Positions 35,270 through 47,448 of a DNA stretch of 64,000 nt are shown here, piece by piece. How positions within the stretch are numbered: the stretch's first letter is position 1; each line of letters opens with the position of its first letter. Under the pieces are notes generated by a model. That model made no database searches. It worked only from the letters and a program-made list of their open reading frames with translations, and had not been told where the DNA came from. The DNA lies in the NCBI GenBank assembly GCA_963924555.1, contig OZ004593.1, positions 1,178,001 through 1,242,000 on the forward strand. Direction: 5' to 3'. A program made the translations under genes and the position numbers. The DNA comes from Crambe crambe (Eukaryota; Porifera; Demospongiae; Poecilosclerida; Crambeidae).

Positions 35270-37296
35270 ATGGTGATGCAGGCGAAGCATGTCCAGTTAC
35301 TTGTGACAATAGTGATAGCCGTTGTCATGGTTTCCACGGGGACCATAAACACCCTTGCAGCAAAGTGAGTGTGTCATTAAATTGTTGAAAGGATGCTACA
35401 TCTGCAGGCATTTATAACCAGAACTGTATCTACTTTCCACCTTGTCAATAGCTAATCACCTCTTTTTCCTTGCCTTGGCACTTTGCAGTGTCTATGATGG
35501 TCTATGCATGCATGCACATGACATTGATGCATGACCTTTAATGGCTGCAAGAGACAGCAAGATGGTCTCAGAAAGCAGGTGATCGTCTGAGAAAGCACAG
35601 GGGGCAAGAAAAGTAACATGAAAGTCATAAACAGCAAGAATAGAGAGTAGAATCTACAAAACTTATGATAAAATCATCTGAAAGAGAGCAAACAAGAAGG
35701 CTTTGAACAGCAAGAGCAGAGAGGGTAAAAATTTTGTAGCAAGAGAACCTACAAGAAAGCCTTGAATCGTGAGAGCAGGGGCTACAAAGTAAGCCAGTCA
35801 TCAAACAGTCATTTGAGATAGCAAGAGAGCCACAAAGCCATGACTGCAGGTAGAGCAAGACATCATTGGAATTTCAGATCTTTAGTCTTCTGTATAGCTT
35901 CAGTATCTACCTGCAAAAAAATTTCATCAGTAGAAACCCAAAATAAATGCTTGGTGCATATCAAGTCTTATGTGCTGAGGAATCAAGTCTTTTTAAAGAC
36001 ACACTGCATCATTGGAGTATAATAATTTATGGTGCTCTTTTGTTTCCAGATGGGCTGACACATTACAGTCTGCTGGGACCAACCCCAAGGCCGAGCACAT
36101 GTTCATCCACCCGTTCTTCCAGGTAATGTAATACTATGGTATCAATATTGACCCATTACCTATTCTGATGACCATGGGAAAGGTCCCTGTGTCAAGCCAT
36201 AGTCTACAATACCCAGCTCCCTGGACTTGGAGAGTTGAGTTTTCTGTCTATTCTTGTTCCATAGGCCGTTCTAATGTTCTTGGGTGAAATGAGCTGCCTC
36301 TTCGTGTTCAAGGCCTTGTACTACTCACGAGTCATACGGAAGAAAGACATCAGCACCTTCGGCCCTCAGAAATTCAATCCCTTAGTGTGGGCCATCCCTG
36401 CCTGTTGTGACCTCGCCGGCACGTCAACTATGTACCTGGCTCTCTCCTGGACCTATGCAGCCAGTTTTCAAATGCTGAGAGGCAGTGTGATCATCTTTAC
36501 AGGTATTCTCTCTGTCACTTTTCTGGGAACCAAACTCAAATTCCACCAATGGCTTGGAATGTTCATTGTGATTGGCGGACTTGTCGTAGTTGGAGTGGGA
36601 GATTATGTCTACTTCCAACGAGGAAGTGGTAGTTACTCCAAAGAGTTGGTGCTGGCTGGTGATTTGTTGATCGTCCTTGCTCAGGGAATAGCTGCTATTC
36701 AAATGACAGTAGAAGAGAAGATTGTCAAGAAATACAAGGTCCCTCCACTGCAGGGGATAGGGTGGGAAGGTGTTTTCGGTTTTTCGATCCTCTTCATCCT
36801 CCTGATCATCATGTTTTTCATACCGTGGCACATTCCATCTGGTTTGGCATTCTGGCAGGAGACTCCACGATTCGAAGATGCCATCGATGGCCTTGTCCAA
36901 ATGGGTCACAACTGGCGTTTGCTCCTTTCCAACTTGGGACTGATCGTGAGTATTGCTTTCTTCAACTTCTCTGGTCTCTCGATTACAGAGAGGATGAGCG
37001 CAACGGCTAGAATGGTCCTGGATAGTGTTCGTACGATCTTCATTTGGGTATTCTCCCTCATCGTCCAATGGCAGAAATTTGAATTCCTCCAACCTATTGG
37101 TTACGCTATTCTCTTCTTTGGCACTTGCATTTATTACGACCTCATCTTTATGCCAGGCATCCGCTACCTCATGAAAAGGTTCATTCCCAAATACAAAAGG
37201 CAGATACAACAGGATCGTAACGAGGAGAAGAAGTCTCTTCTACAGACCACTCCTCCGATCAACGATGGCTCGGAAGAAAACCGCCAGTACATATAA
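35270..37296 (+). CDS. SLC35F6: SLC35F6-like membrane transporter
   Basis: Three exons: 35270-35364, 36050-36122 and 36265-37296, phases consistent, 399 residues. The start MVMQAKHVQLL leads into a first helix and then TINTLAAKWAD, HPFFQAVLMFLGE and SCLFVF, which match the conserved N-terminal part of animal SLC35F6 (human reads SINTLSAKWAD and HPFLQAVGMFLGE). About ten hydrophobic segments follow with the drug/metabolite transporter fold. The C tail is charged and cytoplasmic by inference. Family members sit in lysosomal or other endomembranes, and the human one interacts with the mitochondrial ANT2 protein; the substrate is not settled. The gene converges on AIF1 with 221 bp between the stops. 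Intron 1 (35365-36049) contains a purine-rich repeat of gagagcaa/caagaag words (about 35540-35830). The long antisense frame over exon 3 is a shadow. Confidence 0.9.
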
Positions 37297-37517
37297 CAAT
37301 GCGTGAAATTATCATTATCAATAGTCGCAAGGCAAGCAAAGTTATGCATGTGCTTTACTGTACTCATTCCAGGTCATGCTTCCCATTAAAGAATTCCCCA
37401 ATGTAATAATAATAATAATAGATGCACTTCCTTTTTTGTACAACTGTATGGTTATGATCTTCCATTATTATTGAATACTGTTCTTCTAATGGTAATAATG
37501 TTATTATAATAATCCTA

Positions 37518-39903
37518 CTAAGGGAGGTCCGCAAGGCTCTTTTTTGGTGGCAAGCCTTTGGGAATTTCCTTTGCTTTTTTCTTCTCTTCAAATAACAAGA
37601 TCCTATAGTAATATACACACATGATGCAATGCATAAGCTAGCATACAGTATTTGCTTTTCCATGCCAATGGCGGCCATTTCGGTGCACAATTATACTGTG
37701 CACCAAAATGGCTACCATTGGCATGGTAAAAGATGCATACAAACGCTCTATCCCCAAGAGTCAAGTTGTGATTTACTTAACTTTGACTTACAGTTTCAAA
37801 ACAGTGGATTTTTTACCCAACATCATGTTTAAAAACTCATTGTAATGGATTGTTCCTGAAATAAACAAATGAAGTAGTATCAGTTACACAACTCACTGTA
37901 TGTTTAGTTTTTAAAAGTATGTCAATATTGATGTTTCATCTACCAAATTGGCTCACCTGAATTAGTTGTGTCTACCTCGGCGATCATCTTTTTCAACTCC
38001 AAGTGTGTCTTTGCCTGTCCGAGCTTCTCCATCATCCTCTTGAGCTCCATGATATCTGGGTGTGTGTGTGTGTGTGTGAGCAGTCGTAATTATTAACTAG
38101 TCAAGGTTGCAGGTAGAATATCCTCCCCTGCCCCCCAAATTCTCAAATTTCCCCCACCCCATTTCCAAAAAAATTCTCTACAGTAGTACTGTGGTTTCTT
38201 ACCTATGTCTCCAGAGTTATCCTCATCGAACTCCATAAATTGTTCTACATTTTTAAAATGAAAAAGACATTGGTATAATTGTTGTAACAAAAAGAAAATT
38301 AACAACTCTGGAGTTAGCAGAGTCTTACTTTTGTATGATTCCAATTTTTCTTCTAAATCCTCAACATCGTCATAATCACCACTGGTGAGGTATTGCTACA
38401 AAAAAAATGGTTTATCAATATCCCATCTGCCAATTTCTAATGTTCAGTGGCTATGCCTCATATAATACTCGAGCCCAACTTTGAGGCTAGGTGGCTGCGG
38501 GAGTGACATAATCATTAGTTACCACAGTTATGACCCATGCATTGGGTGGTCTGCAGATCTCATGCAGATAACTCTGCCCTACTAAGTCTCATCTCCTTAC
38601 TTGGAAATGAAAATAAGAGGTGAATAGACATGCATGCAAATAAGACCTCTCAATCATGTACCTTACTGTATAAAAACCTCAAAATTTAATTTTTCCAAGC
38701 CTACTACTGTAACTTCTCCTTAAATGAATTAATTCTGTCTGTGTATCAGCTGAATGAATACATCAGCTGTGAGGTACTATGAATAAAGGTCGAGAAATAA
38801 TGTCATCTCGTGGCATCCGACTACTCATCTTTCTGCTGCACCTGATGTACCCAACAAGGCCCATCTATATGCACCCTGGCCCCTTGTTCAACAATTATTT
38901 TTCAGAATACCAAGATCATCATGAGAATGTTATTGTTAATTCTATTTAATAGAGTTTGCAGCATGCAGTGATTGATTATATTTCAAGGTCCTTACACACA
39001 TTCAAAACGTTATGATAAATTAAATAAACTTTAAGGTCCTCCTTACATTGTTAAACTCATCCAGTGCCCTTTCCTGCTCATCCTTCAGTCGACCAAAGCG
39101 CTTACCTCCTAAAAAAATTAAGTGCATTAGAGTCTTGTGAGGAAAACGAAATTGTTAAATCAAAGTGTTCCTTTAGCAGTGCCATTGGGGGAACCTTGTG
39201 CTCTAAAAATTGTGTACTAAACCTTATATAGTGAAGATGAAAGACCAACATAAGAGTGTTTATTCCATAACAATTATTAGGAACCAACTATTCAAGTACT
39301 GCTCTCTGTAACTATATATTAGCTTAAGGGCATGTTTACCAAACTGGATAATTACTTAGAGTACCCTATTGTACACACACAGGGTTATCCTTGATCAATA
39401 AGGAGTTTGCCATTACGAGGTGTCCCCCCTATTAGAATGATTGATTGACTACCCCCGCGTGCACACCATATTAACACTTCCTATTGGCAGCTATTCAAGT
39501 TTGAAGAACACCACAGCAGCTACAAATGACTAAATGGGGTCTAAAAAGTGCCAAGTATTAGTTTATAATGAGACGTCATACTTTATAGCTAGCTACGTAC
39601 CAATACACTCATGTCACCTCCAATAGCTAGCTACATACCAGACAGGTACCTATACTAGGAATCATAGTAGTGCACCATGTTTTCCTCAACAATCACTCTC
39701 CTGACAACAAAACATACTCAGGAAATATTATCAGTTCACAGCCATTGATCCCTAGTATTAATGCTATAAATAGGTAGAGCTAGAGATATGGACGATTGCT
39801 TACAAAAACTGAACTCTTTCCAGCAAGCAGCTAGCTAGAGTAGCTACTACCCCGGCCGGCTTACACTATTAAAGGAGTACGAGTACGCACCTTGATGATC
39901 CAT
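37518..39903 (-). CDS. AIF1: Allograft inflammatory factor 1 (EF-hand, actin-bundling)
   Basis: Seven coding exons: 39903-39891 (only 13 bases), 39108-39047, 38395-38329, 38244-38203, 38055-37957, 37855-37792 and 37602-37518. They join in phase to 143 residues (human AIF1 has 147). The protein opens [17 protein letters not shown], close to LQGGKAFGLLKAQQEE of AIF1/IBA1. The first EF-hand loop is [12 protein letters not shown] (complete set of ligands). The second, [12 protein letters not shown], keeps positions 1, 3, 5 and 12. [14 protein letters not shown] and the proline/lysine tail ([10 protein letters not shown]) match family signatures. AIF1 binds calcium and bundles F-actin in ruffles and phagocytic cups. 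The gene starts head-to-head with delta-tubulin, 134 bp apart. A palindromic element (37656-37732) lies in its last intron and a tg repeat (38058-38078) in intron 4. Confidence 0.93.
37656..37732. mobile_element. Palindromic MITE in the last AIF1 intron
   Basis: Arms ttttccatgccaatggcggc... and its near complement ...gctaccattggcatggtaaa flank the centre gtgcacaattatactgtgca. Almost the whole element can fold on itself. The name MITE is inference; no clear target duplication was seen. Confidence 0.6.
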
Positions 39904-40037
39904 TCTATCGAGGCAATCCACGACCAAGCTAATCCTCAAGTGATTTTATAATTCCCAAACTTGCATAACGGTCCGCCCACCTACTGCGCGCATTAGAAGG
40001 CGCAGTTGCAATGCGCATGCAATACACCGAAAAACTG
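39904..40037. promoter_or_regulatory. Shared 134-bp AIF1/TUBD1 bidirectional promoter
   Basis: Only 134 bases lie between the two divergent start codons. The stretch is locally GC-richer and contains ctgcgcgcat, gcgcagttgc and tgcgcatgca near the delta-tubulin side. The last resembles the NRF1 core that is common in bidirectional animal promoters. Promoter function follows from geometry; factor binding is inference. Confidence 0.65.
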
Positions 40038-41962
40038 ATGTCCACAGTATTCTTGCATATAGGTCAGTGTGGGAATCAGCTGGGTCATACTTTCTGGGAG
40101 GAAGTGAGTGGAAGCAAGTGGTCCAGTGACAAGAACAGTACCAGCAACTCCAAGGCATTTCCCAAAGGCAAGGCACCCACCATAACAACTGCTCCAATCA
40201 GTTCTAATAAATGCCCAACTACCACCAGGAAGCCACCCATAACAAAGAATGTTCCATATTCTCTCATCGACGATACAATACCATGCATTTTGGTTGATGC
40301 TGAACCGAAAGTGATACGCCAATGCTTGAATACCAAGACGAGATCTAATTTATTGGCTCATCAAGTGCCTACTGAGTGTTTTATCAGTGATAAAATGGGA
40401 TGTGGGAATAATTGGGCATGTGGTTATAATGGAAGAGGAAGAGGAAGTGGGTGTGGTTTGTTGAACAGAGTGGAGGAAGCAGTGAGGAAGGTAGTGGAGA
40501 GATGCGACCGGTTCTCTGGGTTCATCATGTTCCACAGCATCGCAGGTGGCACTGGTTCAGGTTAGGGTTCGAAAAGTAGCTAGATAGCTGAGATAAGTGT
40601 GTATGGCATTTGGTACTGAACCATACCATATTTTGAGAGTAGGTACTGAACTATTCACATTTCATCAGCTGCTGAAGATATCAATAATCTGAGAATAATC
40701 ATCGACTACTTTCTATCTTTAGGTCTTGGCTCAGTGCTGTTGGAGAACCTAAGGACAAATTATGCACTCTCTTACATCATTTCGGTTGCTGTAGCTCCCT
40801 TTAGCCATGGAGAAACTCCACTTCAGCACTACAACTCTCTGCTCTGCCTCTCATGGCTGCAGGCCTATTCTGACGCCGTTCTTCTCTTTGGAAATGATTC
40901 AGTATTAGAACAAGCACAAAAGTATATGACACGGTCTGAAGGAAGCAGTGGAGAAAGAGGTGTCGCTGGGAGGAGGATAGAAAGAGAGAGAGATATGGTA
41001 TCCATGCAGGACATGAATGGCCATATATCCAGTATCTTGTGCAATGCCCTCATGCCGATATGGCAGCCCAATCAGAAGTAAGTCCTACTTTAAACTTATA
41101 ACAACACCTATTAAACTCTAAAAAAGAATGCTGAATAATAGACTTGCTAATCCCCGTGAATTGGACTATGTTCTAATTAATGACCTATATAGTGGCTATT
41201 AGCAATGCCACAGTTATCCCTTCTATGGATGGCCTTGAAGCCGTGCATGACAGTAGTTCTTTCTAAACCTTACCATTGGGTACAGTGTACATTCCGTTTC
41301 CATCTGATTATCACTGATCTATGCATGCATATCAATCTAGCCTTGTATGCCAAGACCCCTGGGAATTCTTCACTACTATTATTTTATTCTGTTTCCTTTC
41401 ATTTTCTAGATTGCCTAAGTTGGCATTCCAAGAGCCATGGGAATTGATTCGCTCCCTCTGCCCTGATCCCAGACTGAAGTTCATCACTTCCAATCACGTC
41501 CACTTGTCCAGATCCAGCAGCACTTGGAGCCAAGCTACATCCTGCATCTTGCAACACAGCACAAACACCCTGTGGAGAAAAGCTGCAGACAGCAAAGCAC
41601 AGACTTCATCATTAGTTGTCATTACAAGAGGGTCTCCCTCAAACATGGAGCTATTTCTACAAGGAATTACTCCATTAGAAACAAAGCTGAAAAAAGTGTA
41701 TAATTGCGTTAAATGGAATCCATTTCCTGTCGACCATTGGATGAGTCATGAGCCAGCACTTGGACAAACTAAACTGGTCTCTGTCTTGGCTAATTCCTCT
41801 GTCATTTTGGACTATGTTGGGACAGTGCATGAGAAGGCCAGTGTGATGTTCAAAAAGAAAGCGTACCTTCACTGGTATGAGAGATATGGATGTGAGAAAA
41901 GGATATTTGAGCATGCATTTGACTCAGTGCAAGGAATCATTGATAACTATAACAATATGTAG
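40038..41962 (+). CDS. TUBD1: Delta-tubulin
   Basis: Three exons: 40038-40560, 40723-41077 and 41410-41962, 476 residues (human 453). The N terminus MSTVFLHIGQCGNQLG and the nucleotide-binding signature AGGTGSG (across intron 1) are tubulin hallmarks. GCGNNWACGY, RFSGFIMFHSIAGGTGSG and the C-terminal KKAYLHWYERYG pair with delta-tubulin rather than alpha, beta or gamma. An insertion rich in S, K and T follows the first helix (about residues 27-60), and a charged loop (SGERGVAGRRIERE) lies in exon 2. Delta-tubulin is needed for triplet microtubules in centrioles and basal bodies. The ATG at 40038 is chosen because tubulins start directly at this motif; an upstream in-frame ATG (40011) would add nine residues. 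A broken copy of exon 3 lies at 43196-43402. Confidence 0.92.
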
Positions 41963-42119
41963 CTAGGCTAGTAACAATATTAGGTCAATAAGCAATAACT
42001 CATTAATACTTAATACCTGTCCATGAATAGTGTTTTGCAATGTTAGCTATAGCCACATGTAATCTATGTACAAATCTGGAGGGTGTATCTGCAGATCTAG
42101 AACAAGTTGGTGCTAGCTA

Positions 42120-42928
42120 ATGACGTTCATAGAAGTAAGACATGGAGGTAAGAAGTTCATAATGGACTCTTAAGTCTTTAAAGTTTAACATTGTACTGTT
42201 CTACAAGCAAATGAAAGTCAAGTGTTCAATTCAGACTGCTATTTGGCACAAATTCTAGAAAGTGTCAAGAAGCACTGTGATTGCAAACAGTATGGTAAGC
42301 CATAGGTATCCTCCCACATACACCATGACAATTCCTCCTCTTCCCCCCCAAGATGAACTGATGCTGATGGATGAAGCAACACCAGGGAACCAAGTTCACC
42401 TCACAAAGCTTACTTCCAGCAATCCACTGCAAAATGGATCCTCCGTGTTCAAGGAAAGAGGAAAATACATTCTCATGGCAATTGACAGTAAGTTATAGAC
42501 CCCCTCTTGTTGTAATTTTGCCCCCCCCCCCCCTTGAGATTTAGTAACCTGTTGCCTAGGTGGTTAAGTACAAATAGGCACATCAATTTAAGCTACTAGC
42601 TTAAGCTATGTATATTATCAAGTGGTTTATTATATAGCTAGGTACTTTACAGAATACCTGCATTTAGGATTCGACTTAAGAGAAAATAGCTGCTTTGGTT
42701 TTTTTGTTTGTTGCTGTTGTTTATATTATCAAGTGGCTTTACTTAGAAAGCTCAAGGGAGAAGAAGAGACCAGTGTACAAGCCACTATTGTACGAAGACT
42801 ACATTGGTGAGGAGGTGTCTGAGCTCATCAAGGCCCTCTCACAACCTGACCTGAGCAGCAAAAAGGATCGTCATAGCTCACTGTCCAAGAAAAGATCCAA
42901 ATCAAAATTGAGCAAATCAATGAAATAA
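42120..42928 (+). CDS. CXorf65-like protein, copy A
   Basis: Four exons: 42120-42147, 42208-42294, 42353-42487 and 42747-42928, in phase, 143 residues. The start MTFIEVRHGANESQVFNSDC parallels the N terminus of human CXorf65 (MFICIKHG then a Cys near residue 20), and later PVYKPLLYEDYI parallels a conserved VPLL block. Pfam groups these under an entry with the misleading name Il2rg (from memory). The fold suggested is a small ubiquitin-like N-terminal domain (inference) with a lysine/serine-rich tail. No function is known to me. A diverged tandem copy follows at 43661-44897. It starts 157 bp after the delta-tubulin stop. Confidence 0.7.
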
Positions 42929-42989
42929 ATAATTGCCGGGTTTAGTTAATACAATATGTAATATATGTTGAGTTGGCATCATTATGAAT

Positions 42990-43046
42990 TCATTCTTTTA
43001 ACCGGTCCTGTATATTGGAGTGTAGCAAGAACATCAGATCAGCAGT
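42990..43046 (-). pseudogene. Broken copy of the last ALAD exon
   Basis: The minus strand reads GADLMFLLHSNIQDRLKE, whose DNA aligns with the true last exon at 44929-44987 (GADVIISYYTPRLLDWLKE) with a 3-base net deletion and local frame changes. It lies just after CXorf65-like copy A, exactly where the true exon lies after copy B. It is thus the trace of the duplication that made the two copies. Confidence 0.8.
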
Positions 43047-43080
43047 AGAATCAGCTATTAGCTGTAGTGTAATAATATTG

Positions 43081-43195
43081 AACCCTCCACACTTGGGACC
43101 CATCCTTTTGTTGTAGAGGGGTTGACAAGTTCCACTTAACCCTCCCACACTTGGGACCCATCCTTTTGTTGTAGAGGGGTTGACAAGTTCCACTT
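43081..43195. repeat. Two-copy 57/58-bp tandem repeat
   Basis: Two near-identical units beginning aaccctcc(c)acacttggga and ending gttgacaagttccact, head to tail. A related cacacttgggacccatcctt is found again near 45074, beyond the ALAD last exon. The repeat therefore derives from the ALAD 3' intron and belongs to the same duplicated block. Confidence 0.8.
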
Positions 43196-43402
43196 TGCCA
43201 GATCCAGCAGCACTTGGAGCCAAGCCACATCCTGTGCAACACAGCACAAACATCCTGTGGAGAAAAGCTGCCTGCACTGAGTCAAATGCATGCTCAATTT
43301 AATATCCTTTCCTTGCATCCATATCTCTCGTACCAGTGGAGGTACACTTTCTCTTTAAACATTACACTGTCCTTCTCATGCATCGTCCCAACATAGTGAA
43401 TT
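43196..43402. pseudogene. Delta-tubulin exon-3 fragments, one part inverted
   Basis: The first part (about 43200-43272, plus strand) matches 41511-41588 of delta-tubulin exon 3. The second part (about 43272-43402) matches 41813-41925 on the opposite strand, covering the KKAYLHWYERYG region. The two pieces meet within a few bases. A duplicated delta-tubulin end has therefore suffered an internal deletion and an inversion. Confidence 0.85.
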
Positions 43403-43660
43403 ATACAGCCAAGGCAGAAACCAGCTCAGCAACAGTTGATCGATTCACAGAAAGAAGCGCATGAAAAAAAAAAAATTATTATAGAAGTTTGAATTATTAA
43501 TGACTATACCAATACGAAGCAAGTAAGTCATGATTAGTGAGTCATGAATACAGACTTAGCTGTCTAGACGTCTGTGAATAATATTTTTGCAATGTTTACA
43601 TGCTACATAAGGATGTGCAAAATCAGGAGGGTGTGTCTGCAGCTCTAGAACAAGTCAGTT

Positions 43661-44897
43661 ATGACGTTCATAGAAGTAAGACATGGAGGTAAGTTCATAA
43701 CAGACTCTAACTTTGCATAACTACTCTGTACCTTGTATTCTAAGCAAATGAATCTCAAGTGTTCAATTCTGACTGCTACTTGGCACTAATTCTAGAAAGT
43801 GTCAAGAAGCACTGTGATTGCCAACAGTATGGTAAGTCATAGTTATCCCACAGCGACTACTGCCATATACACTACAATTCCCTCTCTCCACCTCTCCACT
43901 GTCCAGATGATCTGATGCTGATGAATGAAACGACAGGAAAACCAGTTCACCTCACAAAGCTTACTTCTAGCAATCCACTGCAAAATGGATCCACTGTGTT
44001 CACAGAAAGAGGAAAATACGTTCTCATGGCAATTGACAGTAAGTCATACCAACTACCCTGTAATGAGACCACCTCTCCACTAATTGAGGCCACCCAGAAC
44101 CTCTGATGAAGGACATTGCAAAAAGGACTACAGTGGAACTTCTAAATGCGGACACCTTTGGGACCAGTGAAGTGTCCTGATTAGAGAGGTGTCCCTATTT
44201 CAGGGGTTAAATTATACACATTTATATTGTGTCTGGACAAGAAAAAGTGTCCTGATTAGAGAGGTTTTTGCATTTCAGGGAGTCCACATTTAGGGGTTCC
44301 ACTGTAATACAAAAGAACCTCCAAATGGGGACAACCTCTCTAGATAAAAGGATGTCCTAAGTGTGTCTATTTTTTGGAGGTTTCACTGTATGTATATTCA
44401 AATAAATTCTTGACCCGAGTCCCTAGAGAGCCCACCTTCCTACTCAGGCCATTGTTCCATGACACATATAGGTGGCCATTAAAAGAGGAGTGGCCTGCTG
44501 GGTTAATATAGCATAAGTCTTTTAAGTGGCAGCACTCAAATTAAAAGACACCGGTATATAAACCATTATTGCACGAGGACATGAGTCCCTAGAGAGACCA
44601 CCTTCCTGACCCATAGGTGGAGGAGTACTGGCTTACTGGGTTAAAACAGCATAGCTACACTTTCAAGTCTATTTACTAATAGTAATTACATACTTAGAGA
44701 GCTTGAGGGAGAGAAAGACACCGGTCTACAAGCCACTACTGCATGAAGACTACATTGATGAAGAGCTGTCTGAATTCATCAGGTTCCACTCACAATCTGA
44801 GAGAAGGGATCGTCACAGCTCAATGGGTCGCTCAATGGCAGCATCCAAAAAGAGATCAAAATCAAAATTAACCAAACAAAGCACAGCACTCTTTTAA
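43661..44897 (+). CDS. CXorf65-like protein, copy B
   Basis: Four exons with the same phases as copy A: 43661-43688, 43745-43831, 43907-44038 and 44698-44897, giving 148 residues. Exon 1 is identical in protein to copy A. The rest differs at many positions, with one codon fewer in exon 3 and a longer Ser/Arg/Lys tail in exon 4. Intron 3 grew to 659 bp through insertion of a MITE (44131-44304). All splice sites and the frame are intact, so both copies may be expressed. Its stop lies 31 bp from the ALAD stop on the opposite strand, so the two 3' UTRs must overlap. Confidence 0.7.
44131..44304. mobile_element. Pogo-like MITE in CXorf65-like copy B intron
   Basis: Ends cagtggaacttctaaatgcg and the complement-like ...catttaggggttccactg, with TA on both sides (44129-44130 and 44305-44306). 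Internal words cctgattagagaggtgtcc are shared with other MITEs in this window. A partial second element (about 44312-44392) follows directly. Confidence 0.75.
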
Positions 44898-44928
44898 AAA
44901 TGATATTGAAGTACAATTATTACAAAAT

Positions 44929-47239
<2,311 letters not shown>

Positions 47240-47448
47240 TGCGACGAATTTCAGCTTCCTGCCATGTGCATTCGTTTACTTCCGGACAAACTTCCGGTAG
47301 GTAATTAATTAATGAAATAAAATGGTGCAAACAATTATTATTATTGAATCATAATTACAGTGCAATGAAAGAAATATTGTAAATCATCATACTGAATTAA
47401 TACATGGAATAGTTAAACGTATACATACATACATACAATACAGATAAA

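Noticed and set aside
36424-37209. 261-residue open frame antisense to SLC35F6
   Set aside because: It mirrors the conserved transporter exon; charged, no domain, and the sense strand has clear homology and matching splice phases.
40085-40336. Minus-strand frames overlapping delta-tubulin exon 1
   Set aside because: Antisense shadows of a conserved exon with no recognisable motif.
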